In this document: positions 26,016 to 33,459 of the stretch, one piece after another
Layout: each line of letters opens with the position of its first letter
How positions within the stretch are numbered: position 1 is the first letter of the stretch
Origin: a virus
DNA length: 55,166 nt
IMG/VR virus record: IMGVR_UViG_3300032954_000016
Location: 1-55,166 of that record
Direction: 5' to 3' (one strand)
Translations under genes and position numbers: made by a program
The notes under the pieces: model-generated
Told to the model about the DNA's origin: nothing
Seen by the model: only the letters and a program-made list of their open reading frames with translations
Database searches by the model: none

Positions 26016-27937
26016 CAGCGGCCCCTCCGGTTCCGGGCGAGCTTGAGCAGGTGCTCCTTGAGCAGCGCGTGCTCGCCGTTCTGCGTCCCCGCCCGCTCGG
26101 CGGCCTCGACCACCGGCACCAGCCGCGCCAGCTCCTCGTCGGAGGCCGTCACGATGATGCGCCGGGCGACGCCTGTCCGCGTCAGCGCGGCCAGCGCCTT
26201 GTCCTTGTCCGCGCCCTGCAGCGGCGAATCGTCGTCCTCCTCGCCCTGGCCCTGCGGCGGCAGCGGCCGGCCGTCCGGCCCGGCCGTCGGCGGCGGCTGC
26301 GGCGCGGCCTGCGCCACGTCCATCTCCTCGTCGGTCGAGCCCATGACGCCGATCTCGCCCGTGCTCGGGTTGATGACCTTGTCGCCCTCCTGCGGCGTCG
26401 AGGTGCCGAGCATCGAGTAGAAGTCGTCCAGCGGGACCGGCGCCTTGCAGTTGGCGAACGCGGTGACCACCGCGCCCTTCTCCTGCGGCGTCAGCGGCTC
26501 GGTGAAGTCCGGCTCGATGGTCGGCCGCTCCTGAAGCGCCTTGGCGACCTGCTCGGGGTCGTAGGTCCCGTCCCGGTTGGGCGTCGCGTAGTTCTTGATG
26601 AGCACGGCCGCCACGAAGAAGGAGTGCGGCGAGGTGCAGCACCAGTTGGCCAGGCCCTGCACGTTGTCGCGCTTGGTCTTGGACTGCGGGTCGTTCTCGT
26701 TGGACCCGCCCAGCTTGCCCGGGACCGACTTGGTGGTCGCCTCGGTGCCGAGGAACAGCTCCATGCAGTGCTGGTCGGCCGTCTTCATCAGCTTCTCCTG
26801 CGGGTCGTTGGCCACCGACGCGGCCGCCAGCATGTTGACGGTCGTGCCGGTCTTGTGCGCGATGACCCGGTTGGAGAGGCCCTGCTCGATGAGCGCGAGC
26901 ATGTCGTCCAGCTCCTTGCGCCCCTGCGCGGTCTGGAGCAGGCCCGGCTCGAAGGAGAAGTCCACGTGCGGCGAGCCGTAGTTCTGCGCGGCGACGAACA
27001 TCCACTCCTGCGCGAACATGACCCGCGTCCAGTCCAGCATCAGCACCCGGATGTAGCCGTCGGCCAGGACCGGCCCGGTACCGCTCTGGAACTGCGCGCA
27101 GATGAACCGCGTCGGGTCCAGCAGCGTGCCGAAGGTCATGCTCCCGCCCGAGGGCGTGTTGGCCACCAGCGGCCAGGTGTAGAGCTGCGACCAGCCCGGG
27201 TTGGCCAGCGTCAGCACGCCGGCCTGGCTGAACGAGAAGTGGCGCGGGTGCGACCAGGCCCAGGCCCGCGGCAGGTACTCCTTGCCGGCGCCCCAGTCCA
27301 TCAGCGGGTGCCAGAGCAGCTCGCCGGTCGACATGGCCGAGAGCAGCGCGTCGGTGAAGTCGTAGACCATCCCGGCCCAGCCCTTCTCGTCGGTGAACGG
27401 CGCCGGGCAGAAGTTGGACATGGCGCGGCGGACCAGGTCGGCCTTCTCCTGCGCCAGTGGGCTCGCCTCGCCGCCCTTCTCTGTGGCGGGCGCCTCCTTG
27501 ACGACGAAGCGGGTGTTCGAGACCGGCTGCCGCAGCTCGTGGCTGCACTTGCGGAGCATCGGCCACGTCTCCTGCATCAGCCGCCCGAGCGCGAACATGC
27601 GGTAGGTGTCGCCGGCCAGCGCGGCCCGGGCGATCACCATGACCTGCTTGGGCGTGAGCTTGTCCGGCAGCGACCACATCCACGAGTCGCGTGGGTCGCT
27701 GGGAATCTGGCGGCCGTTGTTGGGTAGCGCCACCGTGGTGGTCGGAGTCGAGGACAGCGGCGAGGGCGGCCGGACCGCGACCGTCAGCGGCGTGACCTGC
27801 GCGGCGGTGCGCACCAGGCCCGAGGAGAGGCCTTTGGCGGCGGCCGCCTCGTTGACGGCGGCCTGCTCGGCGAAGGCGGTGCCGGCGACCCGGAGGCGGG
27901 GCGCGGCGCGCCTGAAATCGAAGCCCAAGAACCGCAT
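26015..27937 (-). CDS. portal protein, DUF935 (Mu gp29-like) family
   Basis: A 640-residue protein starting at ATG 27937. Family features include MLRKCSHELRQPVSNTRFVV, MVYDFTDALLSAMSTGELLW, HPRHFSFSQAGVL, FICAQFQSGTGPVLADGYIR and the conserved C-terminal core with NRVIAHKTGTTVNMLAAAS. The dodecameric portal forms the DNA gate at the capsid vertex. The C-terminal ~100 residues are acidic and Pro-rich, then basic. It follows a probable promoter at 27948-27976 and precedes the gpI-like protease, a standard head gene order. Confidence 0.85.
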   Translation of the reverse strand: MRFLGFDFRRAAPRLRVAGTAFAEQAAVNEAAAAKGLSSGLVRTAAQVTPLTVAVRPPSPLSSTPTTTVALPNNGRQIPSDPRDSWMWSLPDKLTPKQVMVIARAALAGDTYRMFALGRLMQETWPMLRKCSHELRQPVSNTRFVVKEAPATEKGGEASPLAQEKADLVRRAMSNFCPAPFTDEKGWAGMVYDFTDALLSAMSTGELLWHPLMDWGAGKEYLPRAWAWSHPRHFSFSQAGVLTLANPGWSQLYTWPLVANTPSGGSMTFGTLLDPTRFICAQFQSGTGPVLADGYIRVLMLDWTRVMFAQEWMFVAAQNYGSPHVDFSFEPGLLQTAQGRKELDDMLALIEQGLSNRVIAHKTGTTVNMLAAASVANDPQEKLMKTADQHCMELFLGTEATTKSVPGKLGGSNENDPQSKTKRDNVQGLANWCCTSPHSFFVAAVLIKNYATPNRDGTYDPEQVAKALQERPTIEPDFTEPLTPQEKGAVVTAFANCKAPVPLDDFYSMLGTSTPQEGDKVINPSTGEIGVMGSTDEEMDVAQAAPQPPPTAGPDGRPLPPQGQGEEDDDSPLQGADKDKALAALTRTGVARRIIVTASDEELARLVPVVEAAERAGTQNGEHALLKEHLLKLARNRRGR

Positions 27938-27947
27938 TTCAGTCGGG

Positions 27948-27976
27948 CTTTATTTTTTGACGGAGCGCCCGGTCAA
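27948..27976 (-). promoter_or_regulatory. probable promoter for the portal/capsid operon
   Basis: A good -35 box TTGACC (27971-27976, minus strand) is followed at 16-17 bases by AT-rich AATAAA/ATAAAG around 27948-27954. The -10 match is poor. Its position between a hairpin and the portal start supports a promoter. Confidence 0.5.
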
Positions 27977-28005
27977 CCCTTTTTTCAAGTATTTTCGAGG
28001 GGAGA

Positions 28006-28034
28006 GGGGCCGGCCCCTGTTGGAGGCCGGCCCC
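28006..28034. terminator. GC-rich hairpin upstream of portal
   Basis: A 10-bp perfect inverted repeat, 28006-28015 and 28025-28034 (GGGGCCGGCC type), with a 9-base loop. It follows the stop of the glycosyltransferase-like gene and precedes the portal promoter. No run of T follows on the minus strand, so termination may be inefficient or Rho-dependent. Confidence 0.5.
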
Positions 28035-28110
28035 GGCGGCGGACCCGATTCGTGGCGTTAAATAAGGCGTCCTGTGTCGCCCCCAGCCGCGCCGCAATAC
28101 CGCATCGGGC

Positions 28111-28887
28111 TCAGTTGTGCGGAAGCCGCCGCCGCGGCTCCGTGATAGTCGGCTGGCAAATCGCGTCGAGCGCTTCGAGGAACCTGCGCTGCGCCGCCGG
28201 CCACCCGAAGCGGGCGCCGACTCGCGACGACTCGCCGGCGGTCGGCGGCTGTAGCCAACCGAGCGCGTGGGCGCGTGCGAAGTCCTCGAACTCGGTGAGG
28301 TCGGTGGCGTAGGTCACGAGGCGTCCGAACGACTGCTCGAACACCGGCAGGCGGTAGGCCACGACCGGCGTGCCGGCGCACAGCGCCTCGGCCACCACGT
28401 TGCCGAACGACTCGAACCGGCTCGGCATCAGGAACACGCGGCTGGCCTTGAGCAGCCGGAACTTCTCGGGCTCGGAGACGCTCAGGAGGTGGTGCGCGCC
28501 GGCCGCCGCGCAGGCCGCCAGCGCCGCGGGCTCCAGCCGCCCGACCACGACGGCGCGGAAACCGGGCACGCGCCTCTGGAGGTGGCGCAGCGTGGCGACC
28601 AGGTCCCCGGCCCTTCTGCCGATGCTGGCGCTTTGCACGTAGCCGGTCGCGTGGTACACGAGGTCGAACGCGCCCAACGGAATGCCGTCGGAGTCCAGCG
28701 GCGTGACTGACGAGGGCCATATCGTGCCAACGGTGGTCCAGTTAGTCACCACCTCGACGTGCAGTTGCGCGTGCAGCACGACCGACTGATCGACGTTGGT
28801 TGACGGCTCGATGTTCGTAGGTTGCGCTTGTATGCTGGCGGCCGCACACAGCGTGGCGGCTATCAACAGGTATTTCATTGTGTTCAT
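28111..28887 (-). CDS. GT4-type glycosyltransferase C-terminal domain behind a signal peptide
   Basis: A 258-residue protein starting at ATG 28887 with a GAAAGGA site. Residues 1-22 form a Sec signal (MNTMKYLLIAATLCAAAS, ending QA) and the next ~45 residues are Thr/Asn-rich. The remaining ~180 residues are the nucleotide-sugar-binding half of a GT-B glycosyltransferase: VPGFRAVVVGRL, LLKASRVFLMPSRFESFGNVVAEAL, then GTPVVAYRLP. The N-terminal acceptor half is missing. A secreted half-glycosyltransferase is not a known functional class, so this is probably a chimera of two genes. It may modify capsid or host glycans, or be degenerate. Confidence 0.6.
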   Translation of the reverse strand: MNTMKYLLIAATLCAAASIQAQPTNIEPSTNVDQSVVLHAQLHVEVVTNWTTVGTIWPSSVTPLDSDGIPLGAFDLVYHATGYVQSASIGRRAGDLVATLRHLQRRVPGFRAVVVGRLEPAALAACAAAGAHHLLSVSEPEKFRLLKASRVFLMPSRFESFGNVVAEALCAGTPVVAYRLPVFEQSFGRLVTYATDLTEFEDFARAHALGWLQPPTAGESSRVGARFGWPAAQRRFLEALDAICQPTITEPRRRLPHN

Positions 28888-29127
28888 GGTTTTTTTTCCT
28901 TTCTCGGCCCGCGCCGCCTTGGCGGCCGCGCCGGGTGTGTCGGGCTGCTTCTTCTCCTTGGGCTCAGGCGCGCCCTCCTCGTGGCGGCCGCACCACTCGG
29001 TCGCGTGCACCGGCGGCCGGCCCCGGCCCTTGTCGTGGAACAGCACCGGCGGGTTGAACCAGCACTCGCCCTTCGGCTCGCCCGGATGCGGACGGTAGTG
29101 GCGGCAGGTGGAGCAGGTCGCGGTCAT
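28888..29127 (-). CDS. small Cys-rich (zinc-binding type) protein
   Basis: An 80-codon segment starting at ATG 29127 with AGAAGGAAA upstream. It begins MTATCSTCRHYRPHPGEPKG and has further Cys/His residues (ECWFNPPV, WCGRHEEG), a pattern common in short phage proteins that probably bind one zinc. It reads in frame into the downstream signal-peptide gene only because of a run of eight A (complement of 28890-28897). With seven A it would stop in an ATGA overlap with the next start, the arrangement used throughout this genome. Confidence 0.6.
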
Positions 29128-29312
29128 GATTTCCTTCTTTTCTCAGGCCGCACGCGCCGGCGGCCGCGGCCGTTGCCGAGGTAGCGCCCGACCGGCGAGT
29201 AGGGCGCGTCGCTCCAGTTGGCGCACGCGCCCTTGGCCTTCTCGACCTGCGGCGCGATCTGCGCCCGCAGCTCCGCGACCCGGCGCCGCATGGCCTTGGC
29301 GGAGGCGGTCAT
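29124..29312 (-). CDS. small basic protein
   Basis: A 62-residue protein starting at ATG 29312 and overlapping the downstream gene by ATGA. The N-terminal helix is charged (MTASAKAMRRRVAELRAQ) and the C-terminus is Arg-rich (RGRRRVRPEKRR). It is preceded by a six-codon frame (29312-29332, MNHNDL) that stops within its start codon (TGATG), possibly a leader peptide that couples translation. Function unknown. Confidence 0.5.
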   Translation of the reverse strand: MTASAKAMRRRVAELRAQIAPQVEKAKGACANWSDAPYSPVGRYLGNGRGRRRVRPEKRRKS

Positions 29313-29362
29313 CAGAGGTCGTTGTGATTCATGTGTCGGTTCTTGGTCTCAGGTCGCGGCGG

Positions 29363-29391
29363 ATTGTAGCCGGGCACCGCCTCAGGGTCAA
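29363..29391 (-). promoter_or_regulatory. sigma70-type promoter
   Basis: TTGACC (29386-29391) and TACAAT (29363-29368) on the minus strand with 17 bases between. It follows the stop of the 31-residue membrane gene and drives the small basic, Cys-rich and glycosyltransferase-like genes. Confidence 0.85.
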
Positions 29392-29398
29392 GCGTTTT

Positions 29399-29494
29399 TC
29401 ACCGGCGCTTTGCGCCGAAGAACACGATGCCGCACAATAGGCCGGCTCCGAAGCTGGCGACGACCAGCGCCGCGAGGTTCAACACAGTGTCCAT
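29399..29494 (-). CDS. 31-residue single-pass membrane peptide
   Basis: ATG 29494 follows a good GAAAGGA site and encodes a 31-residue peptide beginning MDTVLNLAALVVASFGAGL. Nearly all of it is a transmembrane helix ending in a basic KRR tail. It lies directly after the large terminase gene and ends at the next promoter. The size is too small for a classical holin. The strong ribosome binding site and clean topology support a real gene. Confidence 0.6.
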   Translation of the reverse strand: MDTVLNLAALVVASFGAGLLCGIVFFGAKRR

Positions 29495-29510
29495 GTCGTT
29501 CCTTTCTCAG

Positions 29511-30923
29511 TCACGTGACCCTCTCCACCTTGAACCGCTCGCCGGCCGAGAACCGCTCGGCGCCGCCGCCCGCCGACCGCAGCTCGCCCAATCCGGAGAA
29601 CGCGCCGGTGCCGGCATGGAGGTGGTCGAACAGGTAGCGCAGCGCGTCCATGCTGTGGTCGTTCTCCTTCTTGGGCGCGTCCTTGGCCGCCTTGTCGTTC
29701 CACACATAGGACTCGAACTCATTGACATGGTCCACGCAGGACGGGTCGGTCGAGTAGCGCGCCCTGCCGTCGCCGGCCACCTTGAGAGCGTTGCGCACCA
29801 GGTCGCAGCCGTCCAGCACCCGCCCCTTGGCGCCGATCGCGTAGACGCCGGCGTTGTTCAGGTCGGCGATGAGGCCGGCCGCCGCCTCGTCCACGACCGC
29901 GACCTCGCACCTCGTCTCGGCCGGCGGCAGCACGGTGACACCCTCGCCGTCGGGCGGCAAGGCGGCGTAACCGGCCGGGTTCTGGAACCAAAGCCGGGCG
30001 CGAGCGACCACGTCGGCCTGGAGCACGCCGCGCCGGAAGAAGCACCGGAAGCAGTGCAGGCGGCCGTCCCCGTCGGCACCGACCAGCAGGACCACCGCCG
30101 GGTTGGTGTAGCCCTCGTCCAACGCCAGGAACCAGCGCCGCATCTCCTTGTGGTCGCGGACCCGGACGTGCGGGCCGCCGGGCGTCGAGTCGAAGTTGTC
30201 GTACACGGCGCCCTCGGCCGTGGCCCACTGGCCCTCCAGCAGCCTCTTGCGGCGCACGCCGGTCAGGGTGGACTCCAGCAGCCCGATGCGCCGCCGGCCC
30301 TCGGCGGTGATGTTCCCGGCGTCGTCGTAAAGCGCCGGGTTGTCCTTGTGGGTCGACAGCAGCCGCGTCAGCGAGGCCCGGCTCCGAATCCAGTGGCTCG
30401 CGCCGGCCGGGTTGCAGTCGCCGAACACCTGCGGCCACGCCACCACCGCGCCGCGGCCGGTCACGCGGCCGGCGACCATCTCCCACTCGGCCTCGGTGAG
30501 CTGCTCGGCCTGAACCATGTGCGCGAAGTCCCACTCGCTGGAGAGCAGCTTGTCGGCCTTGTCCAGCCCGGCGCACACCAGCTCCGACCCATTCGGGAAC
30601 ACCCACTTCTCGGTGAACTTCTCGCCGCCGTACCGCTTGATGGGCAGGCCGGCGGTGATGGTGTTGAAGGTCCGGGCGCACGAGTCGTTGATGGAGTTGA
30701 ACAGCTTGCGCACCATGATGCCGTGCGCCTTGGGGCGCCTGGCGTCAGAGCAGAGCAGGAAGTCCTTGACGCATCCGGCCCACGTTTTGGAGGTGTCCGA
30801 CGGGCCGCAGAGGATGGCCTCGTGGTCGTGGCAGGTCAGGAGCTGGAGCGAGCCGCCGCGGAACTTGGGGAGCTCCACCGTGACGGTGCGCGCCCGCTTC
30901 GGCTTGGCGGTCAGCTTCGTCAC
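29511..30923 (-). CDS. terL: terminase large subunit
   Basis: A 470-residue protein with a GTG start at 30923 that overlaps the small-subunit stop (GTGA). The N-terminal ATPase has an atypical Walker A, GPSDTSKT (residues 40-47), and a following KDFLLCSDARRPKAHGIMVR segment. The C-terminal nuclease shows LALDEGYTNPAVVL, VAVVDEAAAGLIADLNNAGV and NDHSMDALRYLFDHL, matching the RNase H-like metal-binding acidic residues of phage terminases. It packages DNA into proheads with the small subunit. The Walker A lacks the usual glycine before Lys-Thr, but the overall layout is clear. Confidence 0.85.
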   Translation of the reverse strand: MTKLTAKPKRARTVTVELPKFRGGSLQLLTCHDHEAILCGPSDTSKTWAGCVKDFLLCSDARRPKAHGIMVRKLFNSINDSCARTFNTITAGLPIKRYGGEKFTEKWVFPNGSELVCAGLDKADKLLSSEWDFAHMVQAEQLTEAEWEMVAGRVTGRGAVVAWPQVFGDCNPAGASHWIRSRASLTRLLSTHKDNPALYDDAGNITAEGRRRIGLLESTLTGVRRKRLLEGQWATAEGAVYDNFDSTPGGPHVRVRDHKEMRRWFLALDEGYTNPAVVLLVGADGDGRLHCFRCFFRRGVLQADVVARARLWFQNPAGYAALPPDGEGVTVLPPAETRCEVAVVDEAAAGLIADLNNAGVYAIGAKGRVLDGCDLVRNALKVAGDGRARYSTDPSCVDHVNEFESYVWNDKAAKDAPKKENDHSMDALRYLFDHLHAGTGAFSGLGELRSAGGGAERFSAGERFKVERVT

Positions 30924-31462
30924 TTGGCCGGCGCCGGGCCGGTCACGGCCTCGGGGTCGACGCTGGACTTGACCACCACCATCAGCGGGCCGCCGCCCTC
31001 GCCGACCAGCTCCTGCCGCTCGCGCCACTCGTCCGGCTGCCGGTTCTTGAGCCAGAAGATGCACGCCGTGGTGTCCGGCGGGTAGTGCTTGACGATGTCG
31101 GTCTTGATGATGCGACCCTCGTACGACTTGATGTCCACGTCGGGATGGCTGTACCCGGTGGCGCGCTGGTAGAGCGACTTGATGACGGCCTCGTCCGCCT
31201 CCCGTTTTCCGAGCTTTAAGGCTTTGCCAACTTCGGGGTGGCGGTGGCGAAGATTGAACACAGCGATGCCGCTTATCCCGAACGCCTCGCCTATCTGCGC
31301 ATCGGTCGCGCCGAGCCTCGCCAATACCTTGGCGATCCGCAGCCGGTCCAGCTTCACCGGTTTGCGCCCGCCGCCTTCGCCCTGGCGGCCGCGCTTAACC
31401 TTGCCGGTGCGCTTGGAGACGGTGCTCGGCTTGCGGGGTTTTCGGCGGCGGGTCGCGCTCAT
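30920..31462 (-). CDS. terS: terminase small subunit
   Basis: A 180-residue protein starting at ATG 31462, immediately after the promoter at 31471-31499. It has a basic N-terminal tail, a helix-turn-helix (IAKVLARLGATDAQIGEAFG), a KALKLGKREADEAVIKSLYQ helix and the conserved YPPDTTACIFWLKNRQPDEW near the end, typical of small terminase subunits that recognise packaging DNA. It precedes the large subunit with a GTGA overlap. Confidence 0.85.
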   Translation of the reverse strand: MSATRRRKPRKPSTVSKRTGKVKRGRQGEGGGRKPVKLDRLRIAKVLARLGATDAQIGEAFGISGIAVFNLRHRHPEVGKALKLGKREADEAVIKSLYQRATGYSHPDVDIKSYEGRIIKTDIVKHYPPDTTACIFWLKNRQPDEWRERQELVGEGGGPLMVVVKSSVDPEAVTGPAPAK

Positions 31463-31470
31463 CTGACGGG

Positions 31471-31499
31471 GGTATAGCCGGTCGCCGGTTGAATGTCAA
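31471..31499 (-). promoter_or_regulatory. sigma70-type promoter for terminase genes
   Basis: TTGACA (31494-31499) and TATACC (31471-31476) on the minus strand with a 17-base spacer. The -35 overlaps the stop of the upstream cassette gene. It would re-start transcription at the border between the cassette array and the structural genes. Confidence 0.8.
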
Positions 31500-32002
31500 C
31501 GCTTTTCCGGCGACGTCGCCGAACCGGCCGCTGCAGCGGACGCCGAGGCGCCGCTGAGCTTGTTGTTCGGCGGATACAGTTCCACCGGCTCCACACCCTC
31601 GCGCAGAGGCTTCGCCCGCTCGAACACGCACTGAATGTCAGACTCCGCCAGTATGCGCCCGACTTCCATTTTGACCGCGCAGTATCCGAAGCGGTGGAGC
31701 GTCGCGTATTCTGTTGGCGTGAACCAGCGGCGGAGTTGTTCCAGCGTGCGGCAGCCGCAGCCGAGATTCATGCCGACGATAGAGAGGCGCAGCACGTTTC
31801 CAAATTGCATCGGCCACGGGACGAGAGCGGCGTATTCTTCCTCCGGTTTGTCCTCGACCCACCGTTGCGAGAACCCTGGTTTCCACGGGCCTCGACCCGC
31901 GGCGTCTTGCACTCGATACACAATCGCCGAACAAGGCGCTGGAGCGAATGAGTGCCCCGCCACGCTGTTTGGCAATTCGGGAGTCTGGGATGGGGCACTC
32001 AT
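31496..32002 (-). CDS. conserved phage hypothetical protein, last gene of the cassette array
   Basis: An open frame of 168 residues from ATG 32002, which lies inside attC-like site 1. The first ~25 residues are read from the palindrome. The conserved part starts near YRVQDAAGRGPWKPGFSQRW, a pattern I associate with small phage/prophage proteins of unknown function, and continues with LRRWFTPTEYATLHRFGYCAV. A GTG just before YRVQD is an alternative start. The C-terminus is Ala/Ser-rich. It ends in the terminase promoter. Confidence 0.6.
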   Translation of the reverse strand: MSAPSQTPELPNSVAGHSFAPAPCSAIVYRVQDAAGRGPWKPGFSQRWVEDKPEEEYAALVPWPMQFGNVLRLSIVGMNLGCGCRTLEQLRRWFTPTEYATLHRFGYCAVKMEVGRILAESDIQCVFERAKPLREGVEPVELYPPNNKLSGASASAAAAGSATSPEKR

Positions 32003-32023
32003 CGCTCAGCTTGGTCGTTAGGC
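31926..32023 (+). other. attC-like site 1
   Basis: A 98-bp imperfect palindrome running from GCCGAAC to GTTAGGC. The arms AAGGCGCTGGAGCG and CGCTCAGCTTGGTC pair with extra G and A on the left arm. These are integron attC features: RYYYAAC/GTTRRRY cores and unpaired bases in one arm. The strand given is the polarity implied by that asymmetry. Confidence 0.8.
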
Positions 32024-32241
32024 TACAAGGCATCCTCGCCACCGGGCAGCATGTCCGATTCGATGGTTGGGAAGTTGAGTTTGTCCAGGACGCGATTCAC
32101 GTCCTCCTTTTTTCCGCCGGTCAGTTCGCGGATGATTTTGAAGCATTCATCGAGTGCTTCTTGGGCGTCTCCGAGGTTTTCGATTCCTTCCATTCGGAAT
32201 CGGCCATCCTCGCCGACGATATGATTTAGTGATCCAGCCAT
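32023..32241 (-). CDS. cassette protein, small acidic helical
   Basis: A 72-residue protein from ATG 32241, nine bases from attC-like site 2, to a TAG that overlaps the right core of site 1, so the gene fills its cassette exactly. It begins MAGSLNHIVGEDGRFRMEG and contains a helical ALDECFKIIRELTGGKKEDVN core. No family recognised. Confidence 0.65.
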   Translation of the reverse strand: MAGSLNHIVGEDGRFRMEGIENLGDAQEALDECFKIIRELTGGKKEDVNRVLDKLNFPTIESDMLPGGEDAL

Positions 32242-32249
32242 AAGTTGTA

Positions 32250-32339
32250 GCCTAACCCGGCGCTGGAGAGAACGCCGGGATTGCGTTTCAGTGTTATTCG
32301 ACGCCGCTCTCCCCGGCGTCTCTCAGCTTTGCGTTAGAC
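32250..32339 (+). other. attC-like site 2
   Basis: A 90-bp palindrome from GCCTAAC to GTTAGAC. The left arm CCGGCGCTGGAGAGAACGCCGG pairs with the right arm CCGGCGTCTCTCAGC, with extra bases on the left. The right core supplies the TAA stop of the gene on its right. Confidence 0.8.
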
Positions 32340-32558
32340 AGCTTTGGGAATCTCAGCTTGTTCCAATTTGTAAATGTGTTTTTGAAGCTCGTAGGTCACA
32401 TCAATTCCTACGCCTTGGGTTTTAACTGCCGGTGCTGTATGGAGAACGCACATAAAGTTGTCCATGACTTCGACCTTCGCGGCTAGTACTTCGTTCTGGT
32501 GGCGCAGAGCACGTATCTCGTTCTGCGCTTCCTTGAGCGTTTCAATCAGTTCGTTCAT
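32334..32558 (-). CDS. cassette protein, coiled coil
   Basis: A 74-residue protein from ATG 32558 to a TAA provided by the core of site 2. The first 30 residues form a heptad helix (MNELIETLKEAQNEIRALRH). The second half (VGIDVTYELQKHIYKLEQAE) is also helical. It looks like the small coiled-coil proteins often found in phage early regions. Function unknown. Confidence 0.65.
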   Translation of the reverse strand: MNELIETLKEAQNEIRALRHQNEVLAAKVEVMDNFMCVLHTAPAVKTQGVGIDVTYELQKHIYKLEQAEIPKAV

Positions 32559-32562
32559 AGCT

Positions 32563-32654
32563 GTCTAACCAATCAGTGCAGCGAATGGCGCGGAGTCGCT
32601 GCGGGTTCAATTCGGTTGGTCAGCGATGCGCCATCGCTGACTTCTGCGTTAGGA
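32563..32654 (+). other. attC-like site 3
   Basis: A 92-bp palindrome from GTCTAAC to GTTAGGA. Arms CAGTGCAGCGAATGGCGC and GCGCCATCGCTGACTT, with extra G and A on the left. The last core base deviates from GTTRRRY. Confidence 0.7.
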
Positions 32655-32669
32655 CCACCAGTCATCGTC

Positions 32670-32999
32670 CTAGTCGCCATGCTCCGATACAGGGCCTCCA
32701 TCATCCTGCGTCTCGACCTTGTCCGCGATCTGTGGCAGGTCGAAGCGGCTCACCGGTTCATTGCGATAGCGTTGGAGCATTCCGAGCGCGATTTCCTCCG
32801 TCACTGGGTTGATGCTGTAGATTGCTCCCGGCCCATAGAAGCGGGTATATGCCTTGTTCTCGGCCTGGGCCGGCACGTCCACGCGCAGGAACGCACCGCC
32901 GGCGAGTGTGGCCTCACTCACCTTGCCCACGATCTTCTGGTGGCCGAACAGTTCGACCAGTGCCCATTCATTGAAGCTGCTTCCGTTGTCTTTGCTCAT
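32670..32999 (-). CDS. conserved protein of the WALVEL(F/M)GH type
   Basis: A 109-residue protein from ATG 32999. It contains WALVELFGHQKIVGKVSE, AFLRVDVP and FYGPGAIYSINPVTEEIA, a pattern I recognise from small proteins of unknown function widespread in phages and prophages. Probably a beta-rich single domain. It fills the cassette between attC-like sites 3 and 4, starting five bases from site 4. Confidence 0.7.
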   Translation of the reverse strand: MSKDNGSSFNEWALVELFGHQKIVGKVSEATLAGGAFLRVDVPAQAENKAYTRFYGPGAIYSINPVTEEIALGMLQRYRNEPVSRFDLPQIADKVETQDDGGPVSEHGD

Positions 33000-33003
33000 A
33001 AGG

Positions 33004-33127
33004 TCCTAACAAGCGGATGCACACGAACAGCCGCCCCGCTTGGCAGTTCGGGCGCATCAGGTTTTACTATGGTTTCGGGGCTTTCAAAGTCTCGGTCGGC
33101 GGCTGTCGGTGATCCGCAGCGTTAAGC
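33004..33127 (+). other. attC-like site 4
   Basis: A 124-bp palindrome from TCCTAAC to GTTAAGC. Arms GCGGATGCACACGAACAGCC and GGCTGTCGGTGATCCGC pair with extra G on the left. The right core gives the TAA stop of the next gene. Confidence 0.8.
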
Positions 33128-33421
33128 GGCTAAATATGATGCCACTTCCTTTCCTTCGGTTGTCAGTTCCCATGCCCAGCCATATCGCTTCGTGGCCAGC
33201 CCTTTATTTTGTAGGGCGTAAAAACTTTGCACGCTAGCGGGTTTATGGTCATCCCAAGCTTGGCATTGGGGGTAGTTGGTGGTGTGAGGCAGTCCCATCA
33301 TTTTGGCATCTTTTAGCCATCGGATAGCAGCCACCTGTCCAGCCGTTAGCCGCTTAACCACTCCATTCAGCGAACCGCGAGTGGCACTTTCGGTTTGTTC
33401 GGTAACGTATTTTACGCTCAT
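33122..33421 (-). CDS. cassette protein, winged-helix-like
   Basis: The open frame has 99 residues from ATG 33421, within the loop of site 5, to the TAA of site 4's core. The first ~28 residues are read from the palindrome and include GVVKR. The likely native protein starts near AGQVAAIRWLKDAK and ends WELTTEGKEVASYL, a pattern like a short winged helix. GTG in front of AAIRWL is an alternative start. Confidence 0.55.
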   Translation of the reverse strand: MSVKYVTEQTESATRGSLNGVVKRLTAGQVAAIRWLKDAKMMGLPHTTNYPQCQAWDDHKPASVQSFYALQNKGLATKRYGWAWELTTEGKEVASYLAA

Positions 33422-33459
33422 AGTTTTGTTATTCGCGGTCGCTGATGTCGGCGTTAGAA
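33352..33459 (+). other. attC-like site 5
   Basis: A 108-bp palindrome from GCTTAAC to GTTAGAA. Arms CTCCATTCAGCGAACCGCG and CGCGGTCGCTGATGTCGG, with extra T and A on the left. It contains the apparent start of the gene to its left. Confidence 0.7.

Noticed and set aside
23490-27683. A single 1397-codon minus frame spanning portal and protease
   Set aside because: Its first half is the wrong frame of the portal gene. Real starts with ribosome binding sites are at 26015 and 25862.
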